64,000 nt of DNA, taken from contig JAHQIY010000007.1 of assembly GCA_019054805.1 (NCBI GenBank), forward strand, positions 2,795,501 to 2,859,500, given 5' to 3'. Origin of the DNA: Brachionus manjavacas (taxonomy: Eukaryota; Rotifera; Eurotatoria; Ploima; Brachionidae). A program made the position numbers and the translations under genes. The number at the start of each line of letters is the position of its first letter. The stretch's first letter is position 1. The notes under the pieces are model-generated. The model worked only from the letters and a program-made list of their open reading frames with translations. It did not search any database and had not been told where the DNA came from. Positions 47,621 through 60,500 of the stretch are shown in pieces.

Positions 47621-50344
47621 TAAATTTCATTTTTAAAATTAAAAGTTCGTAAAAAGAATCGAAGAAAATATAAATCAAATCAAAATGTTTATTCGTGATT
47701 AATTTTTTAGGTTCACTATAAGACTTGTGACTTAATATCTAAAACTTGACTCCTATCTGACTATCAAGTTTATAACCTTTAATCAAAATAATATAACCTT
47801 AGGATTAAAATTGATAATATTTGGCTTGTTATTATTTTCTGTTCTAATTCATATTTTTAAACAATTTGTAATTCTTGGAAAAACAAAGAGGGGGAATATT
47901 AGAAAAATATTCAATTAGATTAAAATATTCAGCAAAGTAGCTAAAAAATTGATGTGAATAAAATTTTATTTTTCCAGACTAATCTAAGAATAAAATGTAT
48001 CAAAATTTGATTTTTTATTTATCTTTAAGCAATAAAAGATAGGGAAGCAGGGCTTTTTAATTGCTAGTAACGAGGTGTTAACTTTTAACTTTAATGTTAT
48101 GTTTTATTTGCATGTTTTTTATAATTTATTAGTTTCGAAAAAGTTAAAATTAACATGTAATTTATCAATTAATGGGTATACTCTTTTCACGATTTACGTC
48201 CAGAATTTTTTTAATAACTATTCAGTATTTGTTTTTATTCACGTGTGTCTATGCTTAATATGCTCGTCACGCACCGCTCGTTCCTCGTGAAGCAGAGTTA
48301 AAATGTAGTTCCAAATGTCATGCAAAAGTGTTTCAATGTAAGAATTGTGACTAAAACGTCAATTTGATTGATTTCAAATAAATTAGTATAATTAAATAAA
48401 AAAATTTTAAAAAAGTTTTTTTAAATTCTTTTTTTTTATTTAATAATTTGGCAAGTAACTTATGGCAATTTACAAAATACAAAGTTTACATTTTGACAGT
48501 GACATATACGTTCTAAGAATGTTTATTGTTATTAAGTCTTTCTAATGCTATCTGATTATTTGTCGCATTACGTGCAGATAGGCGCATATTTTTGAACTAC
48601 TGGTTTAGGTTTAGAGACATGAACCATCCAATCCATGTTAAAACTTAAAAATCAATCTGTAAAAATAAATTCAATAAAAATTCCTTTTAAATTATTTCAA
48701 GTTTAGTTTATTTTGGGATAGCTTTTTTATTTTAAAATTTAACTTAGATATCGATAACCTTGAGCAAAAAAAAAATAATCTATCAATATCTTTCAAGAGC
48801 ATTGAAATAATATTGGTAAAAACCTTTCAATAATTAAAATGACAATTTTTAATGTAAAAGTTTAAAAAGAGAAATAATATTTGAAGGTTACTTAAAGAAT
48901 GTATAAGAAAATATTTAAAAACCGAAACGAATGAAAATAATTAATATTTAATGATAATTTTATTTTCAATAGAATGAAAGTTTATTTTATAATTTATTTA
49001 GATCAGATTGTTTTTTTATTTTCGTTCAAAAAATTTTAAAAATGCTTTCTTAAAAGTAAAAATATTTTTTTTTAAATATAAAATTGCACTGGTTCCTCTG
49101 AAAACTACTTGGTGGTCACAGCTTTAAAATTGCATCTCTATTTGGCAAGTTTTTTTTTCTATTTTACATTTCTAAAAATAATTGCGTAATTATATTTCAA
49201 ATTTTTACATGCTTAAGTATTGAGTTTTAATGAAACAACGTAATTTCAAAATTTCAAAAAAGTTAAATAGAAAAAAAAACTTGCCATTTCCATTTTAGTT
49301 AATTAAATCCATTTTCGATAGTTTTTATAATCTTCGAAGCATATTTCAAAACAGGTCATTTTTTTTTGAGATAATGTAATTATCCGAATTGAGTGATATG
49401 TCTTTAAAATAAAGTACTCTATTTTAGTGACACGCAGTTATTACATGTAAAAGATTCTTTAGTGACATGTCAATAATTTAAAAATAAAAATAATTTTATT
49501 TTGTCAAGTAAATCTAAACTGTTAAATTAAAAAGTTATCGGTACCCTAGGAAGATATCAATTTTAAAAATATCGATATTTTCTATTGATTTTGGTTATCG
49601 ATATCAAGCACTAAATTTAATAGCAATAAATAATAAAATTCTAGAAATTTGAAAGATTTTATTTAAAAACTTTTAAATATTCCATTTGAAAAAAAATTAC
49701 CCACTGCTGATTCTTGTTTATCTTTTTTTTATATTTTTTGTTGATATTATTAATTATTATTAAAATACAAATTAAAAATATTGTCTGATCACAGATTTGA
49801 TAATTTTGTGAAAAGTATATTTGTTTCATTTTAGCTTTATTAAATAAATATTTTTAATTGAAATATCACAAAATCTGACATAAAAGTTTGAAACTTTACA
49901 TCGTCACTATATATAAATAATATATACTCGTTAAAAAAAAATGTGAAAATAAAAATTATTTAAAAAAGTCTTTGTTAGTTGGCAAGTTAGAAAATAAAAT
50001 AAACTTAAATAATTAAAAATAAGACTAAAATGAGAATGAAAAAAAAACAAATAAATTGGTAAAATCCACATCAGTACCCAATAAGTATTTTGACTTTTCA
50101 AAAAAAAAATTAAAAATTAACTAATTTTTTCAAAAATAAAAGTAATTTCGCTACAAAAAGGAAGTTTTCTTTATAAAAATCAACAAACATGACAAATTCT
50201 CTTCATTTATTTTTATCATTTATATTAAGTTTATTGGCTTTAAAATGACGACAGCTAACGACAAAATGTTGAGCTGCTTAATTGAATAATTCAGTCCAAC
50301 AACACACATTTTTGATACCACAATGAGCCCCCATGTGAGTGAAA
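47621..50344. other. Gene-free stretch after FNDC3
   Basis: 2.7 kb of A+T-rich DNA with no convincing gene. It holds the inverted-repeat element at 49143 and a small G+C-richer patch at 48243-48300 of unknown nature. Confidence 0.45.
49143..49286. mobile_element. 144-bp palindromic element (possible MITE)
   Basis: Terminal inverted repeats of about 25 bp: the left arm begins TGGCAAGTTTTTTTTTCTAT and the right arm ends with its complement, one mismatch. The arms rest partly on homopolymer runs, but TGGCAAG/CTTGCCA and the CTATTTTAC extension match independently. No coding capacity. Confidence 0.5.
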
Positions 50345-53300
50345 TTAGAACTCAACGCTTCTCACCGTGGCCACATCAAAGTAAAAACTAACACAATACG
50401 CGATCAAAAAAGCTAGAATTACCAAAAAAATAATTAATAAAAAGGCCCAACAGTGATCGTTTGTTGACTGTATCGTCGATATCGAATCTGAGTCCAACTC
50501 GCTAGGAATAGGCTTTGATAAGCTCGATTTTTTACTCGCTTTACTATTACTAGACAAATTTTTGCTAATACTATTTTTTTTTGAGGGAGCATTAAGTTTG
50601 GTAAAAAAAGCCGGAAATAAAATTCTGTCCACCCATCGAGTTTGATTACTGGACTCGCTCTGCTTTCTTTCTACACCATTCGCTTTCTCCTTGGCTTTGG
50701 AACTTTTTGAAGTGGTAAAAGTTCCAATAGGAGAAAAGGGCGCACATATTCTTTGAAGAGTTGTCTCGTCTTTTCGAACAGCGGCACAAACTCGTACACT
50801 ATACTCGCTATTTGTTTCAAGGTCTTTAAATCTGTGGCAACAATCCGAACCTCTGTAGGCTTCCTTGAAATCGCCATCTTTTTTTTGAATCTGCAAACAA
50901 TACTCCAAAAAATCGGACCTTTCTTGGTTAGATTTGTTCCACTCGACAAGGCATCCGTTTGATGATATTTGACTGACGGTCGGAGCTTTTGTAATGATTG
51001 GGGGAGACTTGGCAGTCGAAAAATTGTAGTTATGTGACCATTTACCTTGTCCAGCTTCATTAATTGCGCAAATTCTGAACAAATAGCTTGACGATTCAGA
51101 AAGTTTATTGAGCCGAAATTGATTTGATGAACCTTCATATGCTGTGGCGAATCTACCACAATTTATATCAATATCATCATCGTCATCATTTTTCGAGTCA
51201 TTTTTTCTATATTGTAGAATATAAGTAAAATTTTCACCTGAATTCCATTTCAGCTTTATACCATTGTAACTAACCCAAACACATTCTAAACTAGGCGGCT
51301 GAGGGGCCAGTGCTTTTGTCTTAAATTTGACCAAGTTGGAAAATTGCCCGATGCCTACACTGTTTGCTGCTTGTATACGAAATTTATAATTCGTATCCGG
51401 TTGGAGAGAATCAAATAAGTAAGTGCACTCATTTTGATGTAACACAACATACGGGTTTGAGTGTGCTGATTGCTCATTGAAGTCAATGTTATAAAATTGT
51501 ATTGGCGATCCGTTTGTGTTAGGTGGTTTCCAAGAAACAAGAGCTGAATCGGTGTGAATCTCTTCCAGGCGTATACCAGTGACAATTCCAGGCACACTGG
51601 CAGGCGAAATGTATTCTACAATTTGACTGTATTGACTAGGTCCGATGATGCTTATTGCCTGTATACGGAACAAATATTTTGTATTCGGTAAGAAAAGATT
51701 TCTCAGCTCATGTTTGAGGCTGTTTCCTGTGTAAAGATTTGTAAATTGTCCGTTTTCTTTGGCTGTCCATTCCAATTTATATTCGATTATTGGTGAGCCG
51801 TTGGACTCCGGTTCGGACCAATTTATTAAAAGACAATTCGAAGACTTTGTTGATATTACCAAAGAATCAGGTGCGTTGGGACATGTGGCACCACTTGTGA
51901 AATGTAAATTGTCTGACCATGGACCATGGCCATTTTTGTTTATAGCTCGTAGTCGAATATTATAATTGTGACCTTTGAAAAAAAAACCAAGTTTAAAAAA
52001 TTCATATAGATTTTTATTCACAGTGATTAAGCGATAAAATGCAAAAACCATTATTTAGGTAATTTTAAGTCATATTATTTTACGTAAAACAGATTTGGTA
52101 AAATTAAATTTTTTTACAAAATACATGTAAGATAATGTTATCTTTGTAAAAAGTTTGTAAAAAATTTAATTAGTTACGTGATTTTTTAGAAAACCCTAGA
52201 AAATGTTTAAATTGCAGAAAAAGTGAGTTTTTAAGACTTTTTTTTGGCTTTTTTTGTTTTATTATGATTCTATAAATTTTAAAGAAAAAAAAACAATAAG
52301 AGTTCCACTTTTTTTACATTTTTTAAGTAATTTTAAATAATAAAATTTTAAAATATGTTTTATTGAGTAATTTTTGATAAAAAAAAAATTTTAAATTGTT
52401 TATAATACATTATTCAAAATACTTTTTTTTGTTGGGTTCTTAGACTCCGGATTTTGAAGACTTACATACTTTTCAAGATCTTAATAAACTAACTCTATAA
52501 TAGTGCTGATATCCGTTTGCATTATTTTCAAAGAAATATAAACATAAATTATATTTATTAATGAGAATTTTTATCTCTTATTATAGCCTGAAATTTGATT
52601 TCTGAATTGATCTTTTTAAAATTCAAAAATAATTATTTAATTACAAATATTATGTTTTTTTTTTGATCGAATTTTTTTCCATTCTAGCTTTAACATAACC
52701 AAATTAAAAAATTCAGTTATTCTAATTTTTATTCAGAAATGTTGATGAAAAAATAGTAAATCGTCAAAAAAATGCTTCATGTGCTTCAAATAAATTTTAA
52801 TTTTCTTATTTTACATGAAATAAAACTAAAGTTATCTATGATTTAAAATTGATTTTGTGAATCGTTAGTTACATTGAAGAAAAATAAATATAAATAAAAT
52901 TAATAAAAAAAAGTGTTGAAATGAAATAATTAATTTATGGGTATCAAATTTTAAGACCATATTAAAATATTAATACTCAAAGATTTTCAAATTTTTGTAA
53001 GGAAAAAATTTATTGTGAAATTCATGTCTCTTAATTTTTACTTTGTTTGATCAATTTAATTTCAAGTTCTACAAACGGAGCCGCGAATGCATTGACGTTG
53101 CTGTCATTTGAATTTGGTCTGTGTATGAAAAAATTCACTGAATGAATTTTTAAATGTTATTATTATATTTTTATTTCTATATTTGTGACTAAATTTTGAT
53201 ATTCTTTAAATTCGGAAAGATTCCTTTATCTTTTTATTTAAATACACTGCCAGTGACGCTGGGGTTCCGTCTTCAAAAACTGATTCCCAGTCAGTTTTAG

Positions 53301-56300
53301 ATATTCGAAAATTAATGCATTAAAATTAAAAATGTTTGAAAAAAAAACAAAAAACTTCTAAAACATAGTTGATTTATATAGGTTTTTTATTAGTGTTGGC
53401 ATCCGTACAAGCAGACACTTAATCGGCCAAAATTTTCAGAAACCGTGACCGTGTCCGCATTAGCGGGCGGTCATTTGGCCGGTCAGTCAGGCGGTCTAAT
53501 CTTTGGAACGCCAAAAAATACGGCCAACTTTTTGGCGGCTGGCCACGTAAATTGAAAGATTGATTGAAAAAAATCTTTTAAAAATTTTGAAAATAATAAT
53601 TTATATGAATGATAAAAAAAGTAAAAAATAATTTTTTTCATTTGTAAAAAATTTAAAATATTTTTTTTTTTTAAAAAATTTCTTTTTTTTCAAAATTTTC
53701 TGGAAGTTTTTTTTTAAGTGACCACCCGCCCGCCATAAAGTTGGCCGTATTTTTTGACACCCCAAAAATTAGACCACCTGGCTGACTGGCCAAATGACCG
53801 CAGAAAACCGTTCACTTGATGGACCGGTTAGCTCTGACCGCATCTAACACTATTTTTTATTAGTTTTCAGTGTTTAGGATTGAGAGTGATACATTTTTCT
53901 TCATTTTTTTATTTTTTTAATCAGTCAACTCTTAGTTCGAAAATTTTACTAATTATTTTCCAATTGAATTTAAAAATATTTAAAAAAAAAATTATCTTAC
54001 CTGGATTTAGACCATCAACTGTGTATGTCAATTCATTACCGCGGTAAATAACGTTCTCCTCTTCACTGGAATTGTTTTTAATGCTCAGCTCATAATTTGT
54101 GACATCAGCTCCACCATTACTGTCCGGAACAGTCCATTTAATTTGAGCTGAATTCGGTTTTGGTTTATTGTTTAATTTTGGCGCATTGCATTTACCTGGA
54201 GCGATTGATGGGGTCCAAAATTTGGAAATTTCCGAAAAATGACTCTGGCCTATCGAGTTTGAACAACAAACTCTTAAATAGTAACACTGGCCAGGTTTCA
54301 AATGTTTTTGCACCTCGCATTCATCTTTTTCATCATAATAGATTTCCTCAAAGCCTTCAGTTTCATTTTCTGACATTTCCAATGCATATCTCAAAATCTT
54401 GTCACCACCATCGTCTTTTGGAGAATCCCAACTGAATTTATAAACACTGTTTGCTTGAATTTTGGTGCGTATTTTTCCTGGTTGTTTTGGCACATCAGCC
54501 TTAGTGGTGAATTTCGCAATATCAGACCATGCCGAACTTCCCTCTTCATTTTTGGCTCTGAGTCTAAATTGATAAACGCATTTACGTCTGAGATCTTTGA
54601 CAGTGCTAGTAAGAGCTGAGCCGTGATAAACAGTCAAAAATCCATGCCCAGCGGCAATTTTATCCTCTTGGTCAAGCATTTGTAACTCGTAATCCATGTC
54701 ATTTAGCCGCTTCGGACCCCACACTAGATCCAAAGAGCTTACTGTCGAGTCTATCAGCTTAGGCGCATCGGGTGTACTAGGAACCCCACCCGAAGTGGTT
54801 ATAAAACTAACTGGACTAAACTCGCTTAAACCATGGCTATTTTCGGCAGCTACTCGAAAGGCGTAGCAAGTATTTGCCTTTAATTTTTTAACTATGTATT
54901 GTTTTGACGTACCTTTGTAAATTTGGGAAAATTCTCCCAAATTGGACTCAATCTCGTCCAGATTTTCAGATTGATTACTTATTTCCTGATATTCGAGAAG
55001 AAAAGTTTGTATCTTGGAACCGTTGCTGTTGGGCTCAAGCCATTTAATGGTGAGTTCATTTTTTTTCTTGACACCGACTTGTTTGGGCGCAAGTGGCTGG
55101 TCTGGTTGCAGTGTTTTTGTTCTGAAGGAGACTGTTTCAGTAGTGGGGCTTTTGCACTTTTGATTGAGAGATGCGCTAACTCTTAGATAATATTGTGTAT
55201 TGGCCATGAGATCTTTTAAAGTAATTTCGTTTGCTTCACCGGAATAGACCTTGTCAAAATTGTTCTCAGTTTCGCATGAGATCTCGAGTGTATAGTTCAA
55301 ATTTTGTAGTTTGTCCACAGCTTCTTGAACAAGGATCGGTCGACAAGACGAGTCGGTCACCAAAAGATCCTCTTTGGTCAATTCAATGGCACTTAGATAA
55401 ACAAATACGCTCTGCGGTTGAATATTTTTAACAATTGGTTCTTTAATGCGCCGCAAAATGGATTCAAAAAAGGCCAAATTGCTCTCAATATGCGCGTCCA
55501 AGTCGATCGGTTCCTGGTGCAGGCGGTGGTTTTCGATCAGTAAAGATTGACCGGAACTTGCTTGATTCTTGGGACATAATGGCTGATTGACAGGCTGCCT
55601 GGGCATTTGACGAAATTGATACTTTCCAGGGTAGAATTGTTGATGCATGACGTGACCATTGAAATTCATCATGGCTTGTGGCAATTTATTGTTCGGATTT
55701 GTGAAAGCAGAATTTATGGTGCCGTTTGGTGTTGGTTTGCTATTCGAATTTGCTTTAAAAAATTAAAAATTATTTAAAAATTTTGACAGTTTTTATTTCT
55801 CTATTGCAAAACGTGAGAATTTAAGCCCACTTTAAATTAAAGAAAGAATTGAAAAATTTTTATCCAAAAAATAATTATTTTTTTTTGTTGAAAAAAATAA
55901 GACTAATTAAGACTCAAGATTTTCCAAATCTCGGTCTAATGACCTAAAAGAGATTTGATTTAATGGGATAAAAAATTATCCGAGATTAGTTGAAAATTTA
56001 AAAAAAAAATTTTTTTCTTCATAATTTGGTCATTTGGATAAGATGGTGATAAATTTTCAATAGAAGTATTTTATCCAAGCTTGATGAAGAAAATTGAAAT
56101 TTCAAAATCTCATCATCGAGCTTAAATTGGGTACGAAGAAAAATTTAAGCCTGGTCAACTATTCAAATGTTCCTATTCATTTGATCATAGCTTGAATCAA
56201 TAAAGCTTTTAAGCGTTCTCCTCAACCAAGATTATGTGTGTAACCTAGGAAATGAATTAGATAAGTCGGAGCTTATCAAAAAATTTTAATTACTAGCCTC

Positions 56301-59300
56301 GAAAGGTACTGATAAAAATAGTTTAAAAATGTAAATATTTTTTGGTTTCATTAGAAAAGCTGATAATTAAATAGTCTGAAGAATGAGTCACAAGTTTGAC
56401 TAAAAGTGGAAAGCCTGATTTTCTAATTTTTCCCATACCACTGATGCATTAAAAAAAATTATTTCAAAATTCATCAAAGATATACCTTGAATTAATAAAA
56501 TCAACCAAAAAAGTTGTTCACACTTACCAAATGGTTTATTTTCTTTTGAGCGATCTGTGGTTATTGCTTGCTGGGACATACTTTGGTTGAGGCGTAAATT
56601 TTGCTGATTTTTTGAGTTTAAATCATCTGTTTTAAAAGTGTTCGAAATTGAACAATGAGAAGAAGACGAATTTGATGCCGACGTGGACGAACAGGAAGAC
56701 GAAGACAATGGTGATATAGACAGAACGCTGTTTGAAGATAGACCAGGTGTAGCACTATTCGTACTTGACTCGTTCAGTTCAGCATCTGACTTTGCTTGGC
56801 AAATTAGGCTGGCCTCGCTATCCAAATCGCTCAAACTATTTTCTTTATTCTCCTGAACAGATTCGACACTAATGGGATTTAATGGTGCCCCAGGACTGTA
56901 CTGATATTGATTGTAATAACCAAATTGATGGTTGGGATAGTTGTTTGGTCGATAAGCTTGCTTTTAAAAAAAATATTAAAATAAAAATATTTTTCAAAGT
57001 GTTTAAACCAAATAATAAATGCCACATAGTAAACATCTAAATTTTAGACACGTATAAAATCAGTCCCTCTTTTTTTTCTCAATCATAATTTAACCATGAT
57101 ATTTCATAGTTTACACGTACACTCAAGTAAATTAAAATAGACCTTTAAGTTTCATTTTTTTCTTAGGGTCTTAATCAAAAGCTTAGTTCGATTTATTTTT
57201 TCATTTAAAATCAACTTTTTTTGATTTTTTTAAATAATAATTTTAATTATTAAAGCTTGGGAATAAAGTGCAGCAATTAAATTCTGCTTTTAATGATGAA
57301 TCAATCAATTTGAATTTTAAATCAATCACTAGTTGTCAGTCATGAAAATGACGTCTAATCTGGTTCCAGAATTTTTTGCTCAGAAAAACATTTCTAATTT
57401 AATACAGTCTTTTTTTTTGTTTTTTTTCTCAATAATAATTAGTTGGAGCATATTTTAAATAATTTTTTTATCCAAATTGAAACCATTTGTATTTTTATCA
57501 ACTTACATTAGTGAATTAAAATGGTAAAAAGATCTAAAAATTGGTGGTGTATTAAACTATAGAAAAAAAATTGGAAAATTTTTACAAATCCTTGATAGGA
57601 TCAATATTGTATTATTCTTTTCCTTGTTTAAATTCCTTCCCAGAAACTAACAATCAAAAATTTTAGCAGTTCGATCTATTTTGAAGCTTTTCGGATACAC
57701 CCTCCAACATTATGCATCACGAGGTATTCAATAAAAAAAAAATTATTTTCATTTGCATTTATTTCAAATTTATACGAGAACAAAGTCATGTTTGATTGAC
57801 ATATTTCAAGGTAGACAAATTGAGAAAATTAACGATTCTAAAGTTGAAAAAAATGCAAGTCTAAAATTTTTAGTTGAACCATACAACAAATCAACAATCG
57901 AGTTACACGTTGATGGTTTGGCTAATATCTTAATTGAATAATTTGAATTTCTTTAAACACTTTCTATATTTAAAAAGATTCAATATTCTTGATCTATTTA
58001 TTTGTTTATCTGTTTCGAGCTAATGCTCCTTCAGAATAAAAAAAAAAGAAAAAAAAGGATAAATAAGTCTGAGATCTTTTGAAAAAGCTCTAGCTTAGGC
58101 ATGTTTAAATTTTTGATAGTTAAAAAAAAGAAGAAATTGTTTGATAACAATTACACAATGGATTTGGATATTCGATATATCTTGATTCGAAACCTTGTCT
58201 ATATTCTTCCACCAAAAATGACATGAAACAGAATGACTCAATCCTGCCCTAACATATCTCTCACTCAACTCAAAAAGTTGATTTGAGACTGTTAGTAGTT
58301 TAAGTTTATTAAAAAATTATTTTTATTACTTTTTCCTTAAAATTCCAACAATAAAATCCAAAGTCTCAAACATTGTTATTATTTTTATTCAATTAGAAAC
58401 TCAAACTTATCTTTATTTAATTTTCTTGTACAATTTAATTTAATTTGATTTTTTATTTTAATTTAAGGCTGTCCCTTAAAGGCGGAAAACGGAAATTCTG
58501 CATCACTTTTTCCGCTTAAATCTTCCGCTTGATTAGTCCCTCAATAGCGGAATTTTCGTTTGAAAGGACATTTATTTATTTATTTGATTTTTGAACTGAG
58601 CTAGAGCTCCTTCAGAATAAATTATAAAAAAAATAAAAATAAAAATAAAGTAAATTAGTTAAAAGTAAAGAAAGTTAAAGGACATGTATTGAAATAGGTT
58701 GGAAAAATGACATAAGGAACAGAATGACTCAGTCCTGCCCTGACATATATTTCACTCGACTCAAAAAGTCAATTTGAGGCTGTTAGTAGTTTGAGGTTAT
58801 TGAAGGCTTCTTGGCGCATAATTTTGGAGGGAGTATTATATTTTGGCTTCAAAATAGACCGAACTGCTGAATTTTGAAAAACTTGATTTTTTAAATGTTA
58901 GTTTCTGAGAAGGAATTTAAACAAGGAAAAGAAAAATCCAGGATTTTTAAAGATTACCTAATGTTTTTGGTTTTAGACTCCATTTCCCATTTGAGAGATA
59001 AATAAATAAACAAATTAATAAATATATCTAATATTGTAGATTTTTTTTCTCAATATTATTTGACTTTCTACATTCTTGTCTTTCTACGTTTTGAACGACT
59101 CCCCAACCCCTAAAAATTACCATCTTCATACATATAATATTCTTTAAAATTAAAAAAATATCCTACCCCTCTGAGAAACAAAACACAGTACCTAGCATCT
59201 ATTCTTTTAAAAAATTAATCAAAAATAATCAATTTAAAAAAATATTTTTCGCTTCCAGAAAATCGATTCTTTTTGGACCAAAAAATTTCAGTCTAATTCA

Positions 59301-60500
59301 AACATAAATGCTTAAGTAAATTTTTTATCTGAATTTATACAGAACAAAAATTCATCTGAACAATGGAGAAAATTCAGGTAATTAATTATTTAAAATGAGT
59401 AAAATTTTTCGAAGTCTACTCATTGTAATTTAAAAAGAAAATCCTAAATTTTCATCTCTTTAAAAAAAAATGTTTTTTTCTTCCCCAAACCGCCCGAGTG
59501 TCATGAAAAATGCATTCCAAGCAGACTGGAATAAAACGAACAAACACATAGACAGGACATTACAATTAAAATTTTTAAAAAATTTAATAACCAGCGAATG
59601 GAGACTATTTAAACAATTGATTTTAGAATGGAAAGGATTTTTAAAATGGGTTGCAGGTCTTGGGACTTTTGAGTGATGACTAACCATGCTATTTCTGTTA
59701 TAACTATAGTTTTTTGGCGCATTAAGCCCATTAAAATTATTAAAGTTTGTTTTATTATAAACCTGTTGGCAATTGTTGGAAGAATCGGTCCGATTAGACC
59801 CGTTCATGGGTGCCAGCTGATTAGGCTGCGGTGAAGATATAATTAGATGTACCAACATTCCATTCTCATCTACAATTTGCTGTACAATTTGTCCCGGCGC
59901 AGGCGATGTCAACTGCAGCGGAACTGGCTGCGTATTATCGTTATTGACTATTTTGACCGTGGCCGGTCCAATTATGTCTCTAACTTTGTCGCCAAGCTGC
60001 ACTTGAAAAATGTGGCCGGCATCGACATGAACGTACACGGTCGAGGACTGGTTGGACACTTTGGCATCGTTTCTATTTGAAAAATTCATCAATTGCTGGG
60101 GATAGACGGGCATCTGGGGCGTATTTGGCAAACTGGAGTAGACCATGCCCGGGTAGGACATGGGCGAAATGTTGTAGATGGACTGGCTAGTGTAAGAATG
60201 ATGGAGTGCATTTTTATTGCATGCTGAATTGAGATTGTTTCTAAGCGGCAGCGAGTTAGGCGGCGGAAGATTTTTAGGCTGCGAAAATTCGGTAAATTTT
60301 ACTTCCGTTTTAGAGTTGGACTCGTTGGGCGTAGGGGTCGGGGTGGTGTCTTGGTTAACCGAGTTTATTTCCGTGTCATCGCTTGAATTCTCTTCCTGGT
60401 TGGTACCATTGGCATTCTCATTGTCCGCGCCGTTTATTCTCTCTGTGGCATCTGGTGCGCTGGATTTGTCCATGTGTTCTAACAAGTCTATAGGCGACAT
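50345..60500 (-). CDS. FNDC3A: FNDC3-type protein: nine FN3 domains and C-terminal membrane anchor
   Basis: A tail-anchored, fibronectin type III repeat protein of the FNDC3A/B group, found in ER/Golgi-side or vesicle membranes and linked to cell adhesion and spermatid development in vertebrates. Four exons fit in phase: 60500-59685, 56960-56528, 55752-54001 and 51972-50345, 1542 residues (human about 1200). The N-terminal part has the FNDC3 leader VYVHVDAGHIFQVQ, IIGPATVKIV and IVQQIVDENGMLVHL. Then nine FN3 domains, recognised by W-x-x-P-x-x-N/D-G and Y-x-x-R-x-x-A repeats (e.g. IKWLEPNSNGSKI, FSWDSPKDDGGDK, VSWKPPNTNGSPI); domain 5 is split by the 2-kb intron. The C-terminus is a hydrophobic helix (AFLLIIFLVILAFLIAYCVS). 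Low-complexity Ser-rich exon 2 is poorly conserved, so the first two introns are the least certain part. Orthology to A or B is not resolved; the symbol marks the group. Confidence 0.9.
53031..53310 (-). other. Two short coding-like stretches in FNDC3 intron 3
   Basis: On minus, 53310-53206 reads ISKTDWESVFEDGTPASLAV then YLNKKIKESFRI-stop, and 53118-53031 reads PNSNDSNVNAFAAPFVELEI then KLIKQSKN-stop, after an acceptor-like TACACAG. Both have balanced composition unlike the surrounding A+T-rich intron. They do not join to each other or to FNDC3 in phase as drawn. They could be relics of an inserted gene or alternative exons. No family recognised. Confidence 0.35.
53391..53852. mobile_element. 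462-bp non-autonomous hAT-like element
   Basis: Long imperfect inverted repeats of over 150 bp: the ends read TAGTGTTGGCATCCG on plus and TAGTGTTAGATGCGG on minus, and further in GCGGTCATTTGGCC and AATACGGCCAACTTT pair between the arms. A perfect 8-bp duplication TTTTTTAT flanks both sides (53383-53390, 53853-53860). Terminal sequence TAGTGTT and 8-bp duplication are typical of hAT transposons. It has no transposase. It sits in FNDC3 intron 3 and is clearly G+C-richer than its host. Confidence 0.85.
57617..57735 (+). mobile_element. LINE fragment, plus orientation
   Basis: TTTTCCTTGTTTAAATTCC and the following ~100 bp match, with scattered changes, the minus strand of the fragment at 58571-58990 (shared words CAGAAACTAACA and GATCTATTTTGAAGC or its close variant). 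The frame AVRSILK is the C-terminal LINE motif also read in the other copy. Confidence 0.65.
57753..57941 (+). CDS. Short open frame of unknown status
   Basis: 62 codons without an ATG at the 5' end, reading SCLIDIFQGRQIEKINDSKV, LKFLVEPYNKSTIELHVDGL and ANILIE-stop. It directly follows a LINE fragment, and a spliced start (MHHE, 57714-57725, donor GTATTC) is possible but that part is LINE-derived. It has good amino-acid balance, so it may be a relic exon or a small gene; no family recognised. Confidence 0.25.
   Translation: MHLFQIYTRTKSCLIDIFQGRQIEKINDSKVEKNASLKFLVEPYNKSTIELHVDGLANILIE
58005..58320 (-). mobile_element. LINE fragment, minus orientation (copy 1)
   Basis: About 300 bp that match 58571-58810 at most positions (e.g. 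CAGAATGACTCAATCCTGCC and TGTTAGTAGTTT). On minus it reads LKLLTVSNQLFELSERYVRA and GLSHSV, like the C-terminal end of a non-LTR polymerase. At the left end lie ATTT-rich sequence and the GAGC..GCTC hairpin (58017-58028). Confidence 0.65.
58571..58990 (-). mobile_element. LINE fragment, minus orientation (copy 2)
   Basis: Starts with (TTTA)n, then the hairpin GAGCTAGAGCTC (58598-58609), then an A+T-rich stretch, then sequence shared with copy 1. On minus it reads AVRSILKPKYNTPSKIMRQE and, after AFNNLKLLTASN, a stop. The tail piece 58572-58676 is itself bracketed by the 9-bp direct repeat AAAGGACAT (58563-58571, 58677-58685), which may be a target duplication of a second, very short insertion. 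Confidence 0.65.

Larger units (their letters stand above)
56961..59684 (-). other. FNDC3 intron 1, holding LINE debris
   Basis: 2.7 kb containing three fragments of one LINE family in both orientations, a short frame on plus, and A+T-rich filler. A small inverted-repeat-like piece (about 58464-58571, TGTCCCTT at one end and AAAGGACA at the other) may be another MITE. Confidence 0.5.

Noticed and set aside
57667..57722. Spliced exon reading VRSILKLFGYTLQHYASR upstream of the frame at 57753
   Set aside because: The same sequence occurs in inverted orientation in the LINE fragment at 58571-58990, so it is transposon-derived.
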